A DNA stretch of 41,513 bases from Clostridia bacterium (GTDB lineage: Bacteria; Bacillota; Clostridia; Peptostreptococcales; Anaerovoracaceae). This document shows positions 7,419-16,109 of the stretch, piece after piece. The stretch's first letter is position 1. Each line of letters starts with the position of its first letter. Under the pieces are notes generated by a model that saw only the letters and a program-made list of their open reading frames with translations, did no database searches and had not been told where the DNA came from. Position numbers and translations under genes: made by a program. The stretch is from positions 1 to 41,513 of the forward strand of contig CAAEEA010000006.1 of the NCBI GenBank assembly GCA_900754795.1. Direction: 5' to 3'.

Positions 7419-9170
7419 ATGAAACAGGGAACAAACAGAAGACTGGCAAATGTCAAGACCAGACGCGAGACAGGTCTTGAATATGTGATGTTCAATCTTG
7501 ATCTTAATACACCTTTCGGGAAAAAACAGCTTAAAGAAATAAAACCGTATTATCCGGGAGAAGAGGAAGCTCTCCGCGGTGAATTTGACCGAGTGGAACG
7601 GATGATACAGTTCGTGGAGCAGAATCAGACGCTCACCGATAAGATACAGGAAGTTTTCATGGAGATGAAAGACCCGTCGCTTACCGTGCAGAGAAGCGAC
7701 AGCGTGACTCTTTCAACGGTAGAGCTTTATGAGATCAAAATGCTGCTCCTTCAGATGAGACAGCTTCGCAAACTCACCATAGAACACGATGAGGGAGACT
7801 ACAGGGGAGCTCACTGCAAGGCAGAATGTGACGAGGCCGCCGGCAAAGAGAAAGAGGCGGAACTTGTTTTTGAAAGAGATGAAAACGCGCCGGAAGTAAA
7901 CACCGTGCCGGAAGAATATTTTCTTGAGGATACGGAAGATCTTTTGGATGAACTGGATCCGAGAGGCGACAGGATGAGCACCTTCTATATTTACGATGAG
8001 TTCAGTCCGCTGCTCGGCCAATACCGCGCGAAGAAACGGGACTACGAGCTGAAGATCCGCAGGGAACAGAAGCAGACGAGAGAAAATCTCAGACGTGAAA
8101 AGGGAGTTCAGCTCACGCCGAAATTTGACATAGTGGTCGCCAGATCAAATCCTGATTTTGATAAGATACAGGCTCTCGAAGAGCTTGAAATTACGGATCA
8201 GGATTATATGAGCGTTACTTTTCAGCTGAAGCCCACAGATCAGATCAGACAGTATACGGCTGAGATGGAAACCCTCAATGCGGGGATAGATGAAGAAGAA
8301 GAAAAGGTAAGAAAGGCTCTTTCGCGCAAAATAGCCGCCAGAGCTGATGCGCTCATCAGAAACTGTGAAAAAGTCGGAGCTCTCGACCTTGCCCTTTCAA
8401 AGGCCATATATTCGATCAGGCACCGCCTGATAAAGCCTGAGATAACAGAAGAACACGTCATAGAGTTTGAAGACGGCAGAAATCTCCAGGTAGAAGACAT
8501 CATCAGGTCAAAAGGAAAGGAATACTGTCCTGTTTCCCTGTCTCTCAAAGACGGGGTGACGCTGATTACCGGAGCCAACATGGGAGGAAAGACCATTTCC
8601 CTCAAACTGGCGGGACAGATACCGATCCTCGCCCAGTACGGATTTTTTGTGCCGGCGGCCAAAGCGAGAGTCGGACTTTCAAACTACATGCAGATACTTA
8701 TAGGGGATTCTCAGTCTGTGGAGAGGGGACTTTCGAGCTTTGGCTCCGAAATGGAAGAACTCAAAGAAATCCTCGATCACGGACAGGAGAGGAGCCTCAT
8801 ACTCATAGACGAGATAGCTTCAGGAACCAACCCGACGGAGGGAACGGCCCTGACCAGAAGTCTTGTGGACTATCTCATCGAAAAACCGTATATTTCCCTG
8901 ATTACGACACATTTCGAGACAGTGACCGAGCGAAAGGGCGTTGTGAACATGCAGGTAAGAGGTCTTGCCGACTGCGATTTCACAAAGCTTAACAGCGAGA
9001 TCCAGCGCGCGAACCGTCGTGACAGGATAAATATAATATCAAAGTACATGGATTACCGCCTGCAACGCGTTGAAAACGGCGCGCAGGTGCCTAAGGATGC
9101 TCTGAATATTGCCGCGATGCTCGGAATCGACAAAGCGATCATAGACGGAGCGAAAAAATATATCAGATAA
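7419..9170 (+). CDS. kamC: KamC, MutS-family ATPase of the lysine aminomutase cluster
   Basis: A 583-aa protein whose C-terminal third is a MutS-type ABC ATPase: Walker A TGANMGGKT, an SFGSEMEELKEIL signature region, Walker B LILIDEIASGTNP and the switch TTHFE. The N-terminal part is largely charged and helical, without the mismatch-recognition domain of MutS. It is the KamC of kam clusters, thought to act with KamB as a chaperone or reactivating factor for the 5,6-aminomutase rather than in DNA repair (inference from conserved neighbourhood). The ATG at 7419 has AAGG about 10 nt upstream; a second candidate, MFNLDLNTPFG near 7488, lacks a ribosome site. Confidence 0.82.
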   Translation: MKQGTNRRLANVKTRRETGLEYVMFNLDLNTPFGKKQLKEIKPYYPGEEEALRGEFDRVERMIQFVEQNQTLTDKIQEVFMEMKDPSLTVQRSDSVTLSTVELYEIKMLLLQMRQLRKLTIEHDEGDYRGAHCKAECDEAAGKEKEAELVFERDENAPEVNTVPEEYFLEDTEDLLDELDPRGDRMSTFYIYDEFSPLLGQYRAKKRDYELKIRREQKQTRENLRREKGVQLTPKFDIVVARSNPDFDKIQALEELEITDQDYMSVTFQLKPTDQIRQYTAEMETLNAGIDEEEEKVRKALSRKIAARADALIRNCEKVGALDLALSKAIYSIRHRLIKPEITEEHVIEFEDGRNLQVEDIIRSKGKEYCPVSLSLKDGVTLITGANMGGKTISLKLAGQIPILAQYGFFVPAAKARVGLSNYMQILIGDSQSVERGLSSFGSEMEELKEILDHGQERSLILIDEIASGTNPTEGTALTRSLVDYLIEKPYISLITTHFETVTERKGVVNMQVRGLADCDFTKLNSEIQRANRRDRINIISKYMDYRLQRVENGAQVPKDALNIAAMLGIDKAIIDGAKKYIR

Positions 9171-9181
9171 GGAGAAATGGG

Positions 9182-10735
9182 ATGAAAAGCAAACTTAATC
9201 TTGACCAGAAAGTTGTTGACAGCGCCCGCCAGCATGCGGCAAACATCGCCCACGACATGCAGGAATTCATCGACCGCCATACAACGGTTTCCACAGAGAG
9301 AACCATTGTAAGACTGCTCGGTGTTGACGGTGTTGACGATGTTGACACGCCGCTGCCGAACGTTGTAGTTGACCAGATCAAAGAGGCAGGAGCGCTGCCT
9401 ACAGGAGCGGCTTACCTTATGGGTAACGCCATGATCCAGACAGGCAAGGATCCTCAGACTATCGCTGAAGAGATCGCCGCGGGCAAGCTGGATATCACCA
9501 AGCTTCCTACCTGCACTCAGGCTGAAGCAGACGAAGCTCTGAAGCCTGTAATCAAAAAGACCTTTGAAAAGATCGACGCTCAGATCGCAAAGCGTAAAGA
9601 GTATCTTTCAACTATCGGCGAAGGTCCGGAACCTTACATCTATGTAATCGTAGCTACCGGAAATATCTACGAGGACGTTGTACAGGCTCAGGCGGCCGCC
9701 AGACAGGGAGCCGACGTTATCGCCGTTATCAGAACCACTGCTCAGTCCCTGCTTGACTATGTTCCTTACGGACCTACAACCGAAGGTTTCGGAGGCACCT
9801 ACGCCACCCAGGAAAACTTCCGCATCATGAGAAAAGCTCTTGACGAAGTGGGAGAAGAAGTAGGCAGATACATAAGACTGTGCAACTATTCTTCCGGCAT
9901 GTGCATGCCTGAGATCGCCGCAATGGGAGCTCTTGAAAGACTTGACATGATGCTCAACGACGCTATCTACGGCATACTTTTCAGAGACATCAACATGCAG
10001 AGAACTCTGGTAGACCAGTTCATGTCCAGAGTCATCATCGGATACTGCGGTATCATATTCAACTCCGGCGAAGACAACTACCTGACTACAGACGATGCTA
10101 TCGAAGCGGCTCATACCGTTACGGCCTCTCAGTTCATAAACGAACAGTTTGCCGTACTGGCCAACATCCCTGAGGAACAGATGGGTCTCGGACATGCTTT
10201 CGAGATGGATCCTTCCACTGAAGACGGATTCCTGCTCGAACTGGCACAGGCTCAGATGGCAAGAGAGATCTTCCCTAAGGCAAGGCTCAAATACATGCCT
10301 CCTACAAAGTTCATGACCGGAAATATCTTCAGAGGACATCTTCAGGACGCTCTGTTCAACCTGGTTACCGTTTGGACACGTCAGTCCATCCTGCTGACAG
10401 GTATGCTGACTGAAGCTATCCACACACCGTTCATGCAGGACAGATATCTTTCCATTGAGAACGCGAAATATATCTTCAACAATTGCAGACATATAGGAGA
10501 CGAGATAGAATTCAAGGAAGGCGGTATCGTTCAGAACCGCGCCAAAGAGGTTCTGAACAAGGCTGACGCCCTGCTTGCCGAAGTTGAAAAAGAAGGTCTT
10601 TTCTCCACCATCGAAAAGGGAATATTCGGCGGCGTAAAACGTCCGTTTGACGGCGGACACGGCCTTGAAGGCGTATGCACCAAGGGCGAGAATTACTTCA
10701 ACCCGTTCATTCCACTGTTCATGGATCACAAATAG
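9182..10735 (+). CDS. kamD: Beta-lysine 5,6-aminomutase alpha subunit
   Basis: A 517-aa large subunit of the adenosylcobalamin- and PLP-dependent mutase that converts beta-lysine to 3,5-diaminohexanoate. Length and the sequence throughout (for example GAALPTGAAYLMGNAMIQTG-like and YVPYGPTTEGFGGTYAT segments) match KamD, which supplies the TIM barrel. The start has AAGGAG about 7 nt upstream, and kamE begins 12 nt after the stop. Codon bias is high again after the ordinary kamB and kamC. Confidence 0.93.
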   Translation: MKSKLNLDQKVVDSARQHAANIAHDMQEFIDRHTTVSTERTIVRLLGVDGVDDVDTPLPNVVVDQIKEAGALPTGAAYLMGNAMIQTGKDPQTIAEEIAAGKLDITKLPTCTQAEADEALKPVIKKTFEKIDAQIAKRKEYLSTIGEGPEPYIYVIVATGNIYEDVVQAQAAARQGADVIAVIRTTAQSLLDYVPYGPTTEGFGGTYATQENFRIMRKALDEVGEEVGRYIRLCNYSSGMCMPEIAAMGALERLDMMLNDAIYGILFRDINMQRTLVDQFMSRVIIGYCGIIFNSGEDNYLTTDDAIEAAHTVTASQFINEQFAVLANIPEEQMGLGHAFEMDPSTEDGFLLELAQAQMAREIFPKARLKYMPPTKFMTGNIFRGHLQDALFNLVTVWTRQSILLTGMLTEAIHTPFMQDRYLSIENAKYIFNNCRHIGDEIEFKEGGIVQNRAKEVLNKADALLAEVEKEGLFSTIEKGIFGGVKRPFDGGHGLEGVCTKGENYFNPFIPLFMDHK

Positions 10736-10747
10736 GAGGTGCAGACA

Positions 10748-11542
10748 ATGGCAGAAATTAAGACAGCGACTACTCAGGTAGATTTAACATGCGTAAAGCC
10801 TTACGGCGACGCGATGAATGACGGTAAGATGCAGATTTCTTTCACTCTTCCTGTACCTTACGGCGAAGAAGCTGAAGAATGCGCAAAGCAGTATGTTAAA
10901 AAGCTCGGCATTGAGGAACCTAACGTAGCTTATTACTGCGAACTTACCACAGGATATACTTTCTTTAACGTGTACGGCTCCGCTTCTCAGACTATCGACT
11001 ACACAGCCATTAAAGTTCCTAAAGTAGAAGGAACCGTTATGGACCGTGTTGAATGCGGAGAGTGGATCGGCGAGCACATCGGCAGAGATATCGTGGTAGT
11101 CGGAGCTTCCATCGAGTCCGACGCTCATACCGTAGGTATCGACGCCATTATACAGATGAAAGGCTTCCACGGCCATTTCGGTCTTGAAAGATTCAAGAAT
11201 GTTGTCGCCTACAACATGGGATCTCAGGTTCCTTGCGAGGAGCTGATAGCAAAGGCAAAAGAAGTAAATGCTGACGCTATCCTGGTTTCCCAGACTGTAA
11301 CTCAGAAAGACATCCACATCAAGCAGCTGACCAAGATGGAGGAGCTTGTTGAGGCGGAAGGTCTCAGAGACAAGATCATCCTCACCTGCGGCGGCCCGAG
11401 AATATCTCACGAGCTGGCTCAGGAACTCGGATATGACGCCGGCTTCGGCCCGGGCAAATACGCCGAGCATGTAATGAGCTACATCATGCAGGAAGTAGAA
11501 AAGAGAGGCTGGCAGAACAAAGCTAAGATCGAGGATCGTTAG
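10748..11542 (+). CDS. kamE: Beta-lysine 5,6-aminomutase beta subunit
   Basis: A 264-aa small subunit carrying the cobalamin-binding fold. The motif DAHTVG (residues 125-130) is the D-x-H-x-x-G signature, with His127 as the cobalt ligand. Lys138, 11 residues later in QMKGFHGHFGLERF, has the same spacing from the histidine as the PLP lysine of the clostridial enzyme. The cofactor-binding SQT and CGGPRI segments follow. The ATG at 10748 is chosen over a GTG at 10739 because GGAGGT (10735-10740) is correctly spaced for it. Together with KamD it makes the active mutase. Confidence 0.94.
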   Translation: MAEIKTATTQVDLTCVKPYGDAMNDGKMQISFTLPVPYGEEAEECAKQYVKKLGIEEPNVAYYCELTTGYTFFNVYGSASQTIDYTAIKVPKVEGTVMDRVECGEWIGEHIGRDIVVVGASIESDAHTVGIDAIIQMKGFHGHFGLERFKNVVAYNMGSQVPCEELIAKAKEVNADAILVSQTVTQKDIHIKQLTKMEELVEAEGLRDKIILTCGGPRISHELAQELGYDAGFGPGKYAEHVMSYIMQEVEKRGWQNKAKIEDR

Positions 11543-11567
11543 AAATCTGTCCCGTAAATTGTTTTAC

Positions 11568-11597
11568 ATTGCCCCGTGACGATTGACACGGGGCAAT
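11568..11597 (+). other. Intercistronic hairpin between kamE and atoD
   Basis: ATTGCCCCGTG and CACGGGGCAAT form a perfect 11-bp stem with an 8-nt loop. No T-run follows on either strand, so read-through into atoD is expected. It is the second such element in the operon and could stabilise the kamD-kamE message. Confidence 0.6.
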
Positions 11598-11657
11598 AAA
11601 TGAGATAAAGTTATATACGTAAGATGTATAAGATTTTTTGAGAAAGGTGACACGAAC

Positions 11658-12383
11658 ATGATTAACAAAGTTATGACTGCTGATGAAGCAGTTGCAGGCG
11701 TAAAAGACGGCATGACCATCATGGTCGGCGGCTTCCTGGCCACAGGTTCTCCTGAGGTTCTTATGGACGCTCTGGTAAGAAAAGGCGTAAAGCACCTGAC
11801 CGTTATCGCGAACGACGGCGGACTTGACGCGGGACAGCCGGCAGGCGAATTTGGCGGAAAAACCGCCAGAGGTGTCGGCAAGCTCCTCGAGCATCACATG
11901 GTAGACCACATCATCGCTTCCCATCTGGGAGTAAACCCTAAACTGAATGAACAGTTTGCCGAAGGCACTCTCAAATATACTCTGGTTCCACAGGGCACTC
12001 TGGCCGAAAAGATCAGAGCGGCGGCTTACGGCCTGGGCGGAGTTCTGACTCCTACCGGCGTAGGTACTCCGATGGAAACAGAACTTGATGAACTTGGCAG
12101 AAAAAAAGAAGTAGTTGTGATCGACGGAAAGAAATATCTGCTGGAGATGCCTCTTCACGCTGACTATGCTTTCATCAGACCGTCCGTTGCCGACAAGTTC
12201 GGTAACTACTACTGCAAGAAGGCTACCAAGAACTTTAACTACGTAATGGCCGGCGCCGCTGACAAGACTATCATCGCTCCGGAAAAAATCGTTGAAATTG
12301 GCGAGATCGATCCTGATATGTTCGCTGTAGCGGGCGTACTGGTAGATGCTATCGCGGAAGGAGAGAAACCATGGCAGATTTAA
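11658..12383 (+). CDS. atoD: Butyrate/acetoacetate CoA-transferase, alpha subunit
   Basis: A 241-aa subunit A of a family I 3-oxoacid CoA-transferase. The stretch MTADEAVAGVKDGMTIMVGG and the later glycine-rich GVLTPTGVGTPME region are typical. In lysine fermentation this enzyme activates acetoacetate with CoA from butyryl-CoA, releasing butyrate. GAAAGGTGA precedes the ATG. It overlaps the beta-subunit gene by 13 bp, which indicates coupled translation. The exact acyl-CoA donor is inferred from the pathway. Confidence 0.9.
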   Translation: MINKVMTADEAVAGVKDGMTIMVGGFLATGSPEVLMDALVRKGVKHLTVIANDGGLDAGQPAGEFGGKTARGVGKLLEHHMVDHIIASHLGVNPKLNEQFAEGTLKYTLVPQGTLAEKIRAAAYGLGGVLTPTGVGTPMETELDELGRKKEVVVIDGKKYLLEMPLHADYAFIRPSVADKFGNYYCKKATKNFNYVMAGAADKTIIAPEKIVEIGEIDPDMFAVAGVLVDAIAEGEKPWQI

Positions 12384-13027
12384 AACAGAGAATCGCGAAA
12401 AGATGCGCGAAAGAATTTAAAGACGGCGAGTTCGCCAATCTGGGTATCGGTCTTCCTACAATGGTGGCCGACTACATCCCTGAAGATATCATGGTTACAT
12501 TCCACTCCGAGAACGGATTTGCCGGAATCGACGCCATGGCTGACGAGAGCAATCTGGACGTTGACATCATCAACTCCGGCGGTTCCTATGTAACCACCGT
12601 TGAAAGAGTAAAATACTTTGATACCGCCGAATCTTTCGGACTGGTAAGAGGCGGTCACGTAAGAGCTACCGTTCTTGGAGCCATGGAAGTTGCCGAAAAC
12701 GGAGACCTGGCAAACTGGATCGTACCGGGCAAAAAAGTTGCCGGTATGGGCGGAGCCATGGACCTGTGCACAGGCTGCCCTGAAGTTATCATAGTAATGC
12801 TTCACACCAACAAGGGTAAGCCAAAGATTCTGAAAAAATGCTCACTTCCTCTGACTGCGGAAAAATGTGTTTCCAAGATCATCACCGAGATGGGCGTTAT
12901 GGAAGTAAGAGAAGACGGAATCTGGGTAGTAGAGCTTCATCCTGATTACACAAAAGAAGACATACAGGCCGCGACAGAGTGCGAGCTTCACTTCGATCCA
13001 AACATGAAACCAATGGAAGAAGACTAA
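12371..13027 (+). CDS. atoA: Butyrate/acetoacetate CoA-transferase, beta subunit
   Basis: A 218-aa subunit B of the CoA-transferase. It carries the family I catalytic glutamate in FHSENGFAG (the SENG motif) and the NLGIGLPT start typical of the subunit. Length is normal. It is the last gene of the lysine operon; a strong terminator follows at 13059. Confidence 0.92.
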   Translation: MADLKQRIAKRCAKEFKDGEFANLGIGLPTMVADYIPEDIMVTFHSENGFAGIDAMADESNLDVDIINSGGSYVTTVERVKYFDTAESFGLVRGGHVRATVLGAMEVAENGDLANWIVPGKKVAGMGGAMDLCTGCPEVIIVMLHTNKGKPKILKKCSLPLTAEKCVSKIITEMGVMEVREDGIWVVELHPDYTKEDIQAATECELHFDPNMKPMEED

Positions 13028-13058
13028 TACATCCGGTCTTTCGCCAAAAATTAAAAGC

Positions 13059-13101
13059 AGAGCTGTTTACGCGAAAATTCTTCGCGTAAACAGCTCTTTT
13101 T
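13059..13101. terminator. Bidirectional intrinsic terminator
   Basis: A perfect 17-bp stem (arms 13059-13075 and 13081-13097) with a 5-nt loop, followed by a T-run on the plus strand. On the minus strand it is followed by T-rich sequence. It ends both the lysine operon and the leftward activator gene. Confidence 0.92.
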
Positions 13102-13123
13102 TATTGAAACCGTTACGTTGGCC

Positions 13124-15163
13124 TTATGATTTTTCCTTTTCCAGAGCGGCGGCTCCCTTTTCGGTCAGGTGCGAGCCTCCGCGCCCGGAGCCGGACTCGA
13201 TCAGCCCGGAAGTTTTGAGCTCTGAAAGGCAGCGTTTCAATACTCCTTCTCCGGCAGAAAGACCTCTTGCAGACAGTTCCTCCATGATTTTTCCCCGCCC
13301 GATACCGCTGTAAGCCGACGAGCAGGCCGCGATGATTTTCAGGACTGTGATTTTCAGATCGCCGGGATCCGTTTCGGCCGCGCCGTCATCGCGGGATTCA
13401 GCTTCCGGACGTTCTGCGGAAATGTCTTCCGATGGCTGTACGCCGGCGGCGCGCAGTATGTAATCGGGCAGCTGTCCCATAGTACGGTAATATGAGGCGG
13501 CATTTTCCAGTTCGCGAACATTTCCCGGCCAGTTGTAGGCAAGCAGACCGGCATGGTCGGACGGAGTCAGATCCTGAAATCTTTTGCCGAGGAAAACCTT
13601 CAGCAGGGGCAGTATATCGTCTTTGCGCCGGCGAAGAGGGGCGATGCTGAGAGGAATCACATTAAGGCGATAAAACAGGTCTTCTCTGAAATCTCCCTTT
13701 GCGACCCGGGCTTCAAGATCGGCGTTGGTGGCGGCTATAATACGGGTGTCGATATCTATTATCTTGCCGCTGCCGACGCGCATGATCTGTTTTTCCTGTA
13801 TAACTCGCAGCAGCCTCGTCTGCAGGTTCGGAGAAATGTCTCCGATCTCGTCAAGGAATATAGTGCCGTGACTGGCATTTTCAAACAGACCGGGCTTGCC
13901 TCCCTTGTGCGCTCCGGTAAAAGAACCTTCTTCATAACCGAACAGCTCGCTTTCCAGCAGAGATTCCGGTATGGCGGCGCAGTTGACGGCTACAAAAGGA
14001 TAGCTTTTTCGCGGCGAATAGTTGTGAATAGACTGGGCAAGAAGTTCTTTTCCCGTGCCGCTTTCACCGCGGATCAGGACTGTATAATCGGAAGACGCGG
14101 CTTTCTTTGCGATCCTGATACATGAATCCATCGCCAAAGAGCAGTGTATTATGTCAGAAAAACTGTATCTTGCGTAAAAACCGGTCTGGCGGAGCTTGCG
14201 GCTCAGTTTGTTTTCGCTTTCGCGCAGATCGTTCTCATTCTGAAATGTGATGTAAAATCCGATTGGTTCGTCCAGAAGAGATATATTCGATCTTTCGGCG
14301 AGGTAGTTAACGTCTTTATAAGTGATGATCTCATTATCAAAGACGTCGCCGCCCGAAAGCTTTTCCGGCAGGACAGCTTCAACCGGAAAAAACTGCCCCT
14401 GATCCAGTCCGAAAATACCGTAGGCCTTTTCGTTGATATAGTGAATTCTGTTTTTCAGATCCAGCAGGACTATGGCGAGGGAGGACTCGTCAGCCACGTC
14501 GTTGAGCATCCTGTCTTTGAGAAAGCTGCTCATGTAACTGTTTATGAATCTCTCGCCGCTGTCAATGTCTTCTTTTATTTTTCTCAGCAGGTTGCTGCGG
14601 ACTATTGTATTTTCAAGACCTAAAATATCCATCACTTTGTGAAAGGTCTCAAAGCTCACTTCCCTGTTGTGGATATTTATCACATTTTTTATAAAATCGG
14701 GGACGAGATGTTCTGAATCATGGGTGACGATTGCTGTGTCTATGTGATCATAGCCGTGAGCGGCCGCCACTGATTTTTCAAACGGGATCAGGCGAAGATG
14801 TCCTATACCAAGCTCATAGATCATATATATAGTCTGAAGGATACTTTCTTTGGAGTCGTTTACGACGAGGACTCCCGTACCGGCCGGAAGATCTATGACA
14901 GGTTTCAGATATTTCTGACGGAAACTTCTCGTCATTATAACTACCCGCGAAAAATCGTCCACATGGCCGAACAGATCTCTGAGGCTCTCTTCGTAGCAGA
15001 GAATATAGACGTCCGCCACGATCTTTTTGCCGTCGGGAATCTCATTGGTATAGTAATTGGTAATGTTGATAAAATCCCCGAAGACATTGTAAAAATTGTC
15101 CTGCAAATGCATGATAGCGGGCTGATTGATCCTGTCTCTGTAAAATATGGCTACTTCTTTCAC
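13124..15163 (-). CDS. Sigma-54-dependent PAS/AAA+ activator
   Basis: A 679-aa enhancer-binding protein. The N-terminal about 195 residues form an unnamed sensor of a type seen in clostridial activators (ELGIGHLRLIPFE), followed by a PAS-like domain (about 230-330). The AAA+ domain has Walker A GESGTGKE, contact loop GSFTGA (Ser in place of the usual Ala) and Walker B TIFLDEIGD. The C-terminus lacks the usual Fis helix-turn-helix and instead looks like a winged helix (GRGKIMEELSARGLSAGEGVLKRCLSELKTSGLIES). The GTG at 15163 fits GGGGAGG upstream better than an earlier ATG. It diverges from the operon starting at 15311 and probably activates it. Confidence 0.88.
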   Translation of the reverse strand: MKEVAIFYRDRINQPAIMHLQDNFYNVFGDFINITNYYTNEIPDGKKIVADVYILCYEESLRDLFGHVDDFSRVVIMTRSFRQKYLKPVIDLPAGTGVLVVNDSKESILQTIYMIYELGIGHLRLIPFEKSVAAAHGYDHIDTAIVTHDSEHLVPDFIKNVINIHNREVSFETFHKVMDILGLENTIVRSNLLRKIKEDIDSGERFINSYMSSFLKDRMLNDVADESSLAIVLLDLKNRIHYINEKAYGIFGLDQGQFFPVEAVLPEKLSGGDVFDNEIITYKDVNYLAERSNISLLDEPIGFYITFQNENDLRESENKLSRKLRQTGFYARYSFSDIIHCSLAMDSCIRIAKKAASSDYTVLIRGESGTGKELLAQSIHNYSPRKSYPFVAVNCAAIPESLLESELFGYEEGSFTGAHKGGKPGLFENASHGTIFLDEIGDISPNLQTRLLRVIQEKQIMRVGSGKIIDIDTRIIAATNADLEARVAKGDFREDLFYRLNVIPLSIAPLRRRKDDILPLLKVFLGKRFQDLTPSDHAGLLAYNWPGNVRELENAASYYRTMGQLPDYILRAAGVQPSEDISAERPEAESRDDGAAETDPGDLKITVLKIIAACSSAYSGIGRGKIMEELSARGLSAGEGVLKRCLSELKTSGLIESGSGRGGSHLTEKGAAALEKEKS

Positions 15164-15235
15164 GATAAACGCCTCCCCGTGCCGTTCTCGGATATATTGT
15201 AGCAAAGGCCGTAGCGAACAGTCAAGGCGCAAATG

Positions 15236-15251
15236 TGGCACGGAGTTTGCA
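15236..15251 (+). promoter_or_regulatory. sigma-54 (-24/-12) promoter of the 15.3-22.7 kb operon
   Basis: TGGCACGGAGTTTGCA is a perfect -24/-12 promoter. The start is expected near 15263, about 48 nt before the SDR gene's ATG. The divergent activator gene begins 73 bp upstream. I found no convincing inverted-repeat operator in that gap; the weak direct repeats GTAGCAAA and GTAGCGAA are present. Confidence 0.88.
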
Positions 15252-15310
15252 TTAGTATGTGGACAAAGAAGGTATGAGATATGGAGAGAAAAAAAGCAAA
15301 GGAGGTTAAT

Positions 15311-16024
15311 ATGAAAAAAGTCGCAGTTGTGACCGGAGCAGCCGCGGGCATAGGCAGGGAGATCGCGTTACAGCTGGCAAGAGCCGGCTACACGGTATAT
15401 GCCAACGGCCGGAGCGAAGAAAAGCTCAAATGGACGACAGAAGCCGGAAATGACCTTGACATCAGACCGCTGGTCTTCGATGTGAGAGACCTGGAAAGCG
15501 TCAGAGAAGCGATTTCCGGCCTTGACAGGATCGACTGCCTTGTAAACGACGCGGGCGTCACAGTCAGAAAAACAGCAATAAAAGACGTGAACCGCGACGA
15601 CTGGGACATGATCCTCGAAACTAACGCCAGAGGCTATTTCTTCGTAGCGAAATATGCTCTCGAAAAAATGGAAAGAGGCGCCTGCATAGTAAATATGTCA
15701 TCCGGTGCCGCTAAAACGGGAGGCGATTTCGTCTCGATCCCGTATTCCGTATCCAAGGGAGCGATCAACTCCCTGACCGTTTGTCTCGCCAGAGAACTGG
15801 CAAAGGAAGGTATCAGAGTTAACGCCGTTTCACCGGGATTCATTGATACCGCCATGTTAGAGCTCAACGGACAGCCAAAAGACTACTATGACGGGGTAAT
15901 CCCGCTGGGCAGGCTGGGCAGGCCGGAAGATATAGCCAATACGGTTGTTTTTCTGGCTTCAGATGAAGCGGATTTCATAACCGGCCAGATCATTGAAGTC
16001 AACGGCGGAGACATAATGGGATAA
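15311..16024 (+). CDS. SDR-family oxidoreductase
   Basis: A 237-aa classical short-chain dehydrogenase. It has the nucleotide motif TGAAAGIG, an NDAG variant of NNAG, a catalytic-type serine in MSSGAAKTG and the YSVSK active site, and ends with the common GQIIEVNGGDIMG. It is FabG-like in length and motifs, but its place as first gene of a sigma-54 operon points to catabolism. The ATG at 15311 follows AAAGGAGG; an in-frame ATG at 15281 lacks such a site. The substrate is unknown. Confidence 0.88.
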   Translation: MKKVAVVTGAAAGIGREIALQLARAGYTVYANGRSEEKLKWTTEAGNDLDIRPLVFDVRDLESVREAISGLDRIDCLVNDAGVTVRKTAIKDVNRDDWDMILETNARGYFFVAKYALEKMERGACIVNMSSGAAKTGGDFVSIPYSVSKGAINSLTVCLARELAKEGIRVNAVSPGFIDTAMLELNGQPKDYYDGVIPLGRLGRPEDIANTVVFLASDEADFITGQIIEVNGGDIMG

Positions 16025-16109
16025 TTAAACTGGATAAACTGGATAAAACAAATAAACGGGATAGTTTTAACAGGATTAACAGGACTCATTTTTAAAACAG
16101 GAGGTCAAA

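Noticed and set aside
9608..10729. 373-codon minus-strand frame within kamD
   Set aside because: An antisense shadow of a strongly codon-biased gene; such genes often leave long open antisense frames.
13553..15202. Several plus-strand frames opposite the second sigma-54 activator
   Set aside because: They mirror the activator's conserved AAA+ domain and have no start signals.
16021..16083. Short direct repeats (AACTGGATAAACTGGATAAA, TTTAACAGGATTAACAGG) before the NhaC-type gene
   Set aside because: They are two short imperfect duplications in an AT-rich spacer with no array structure; too little to call an operator or CRISPR.
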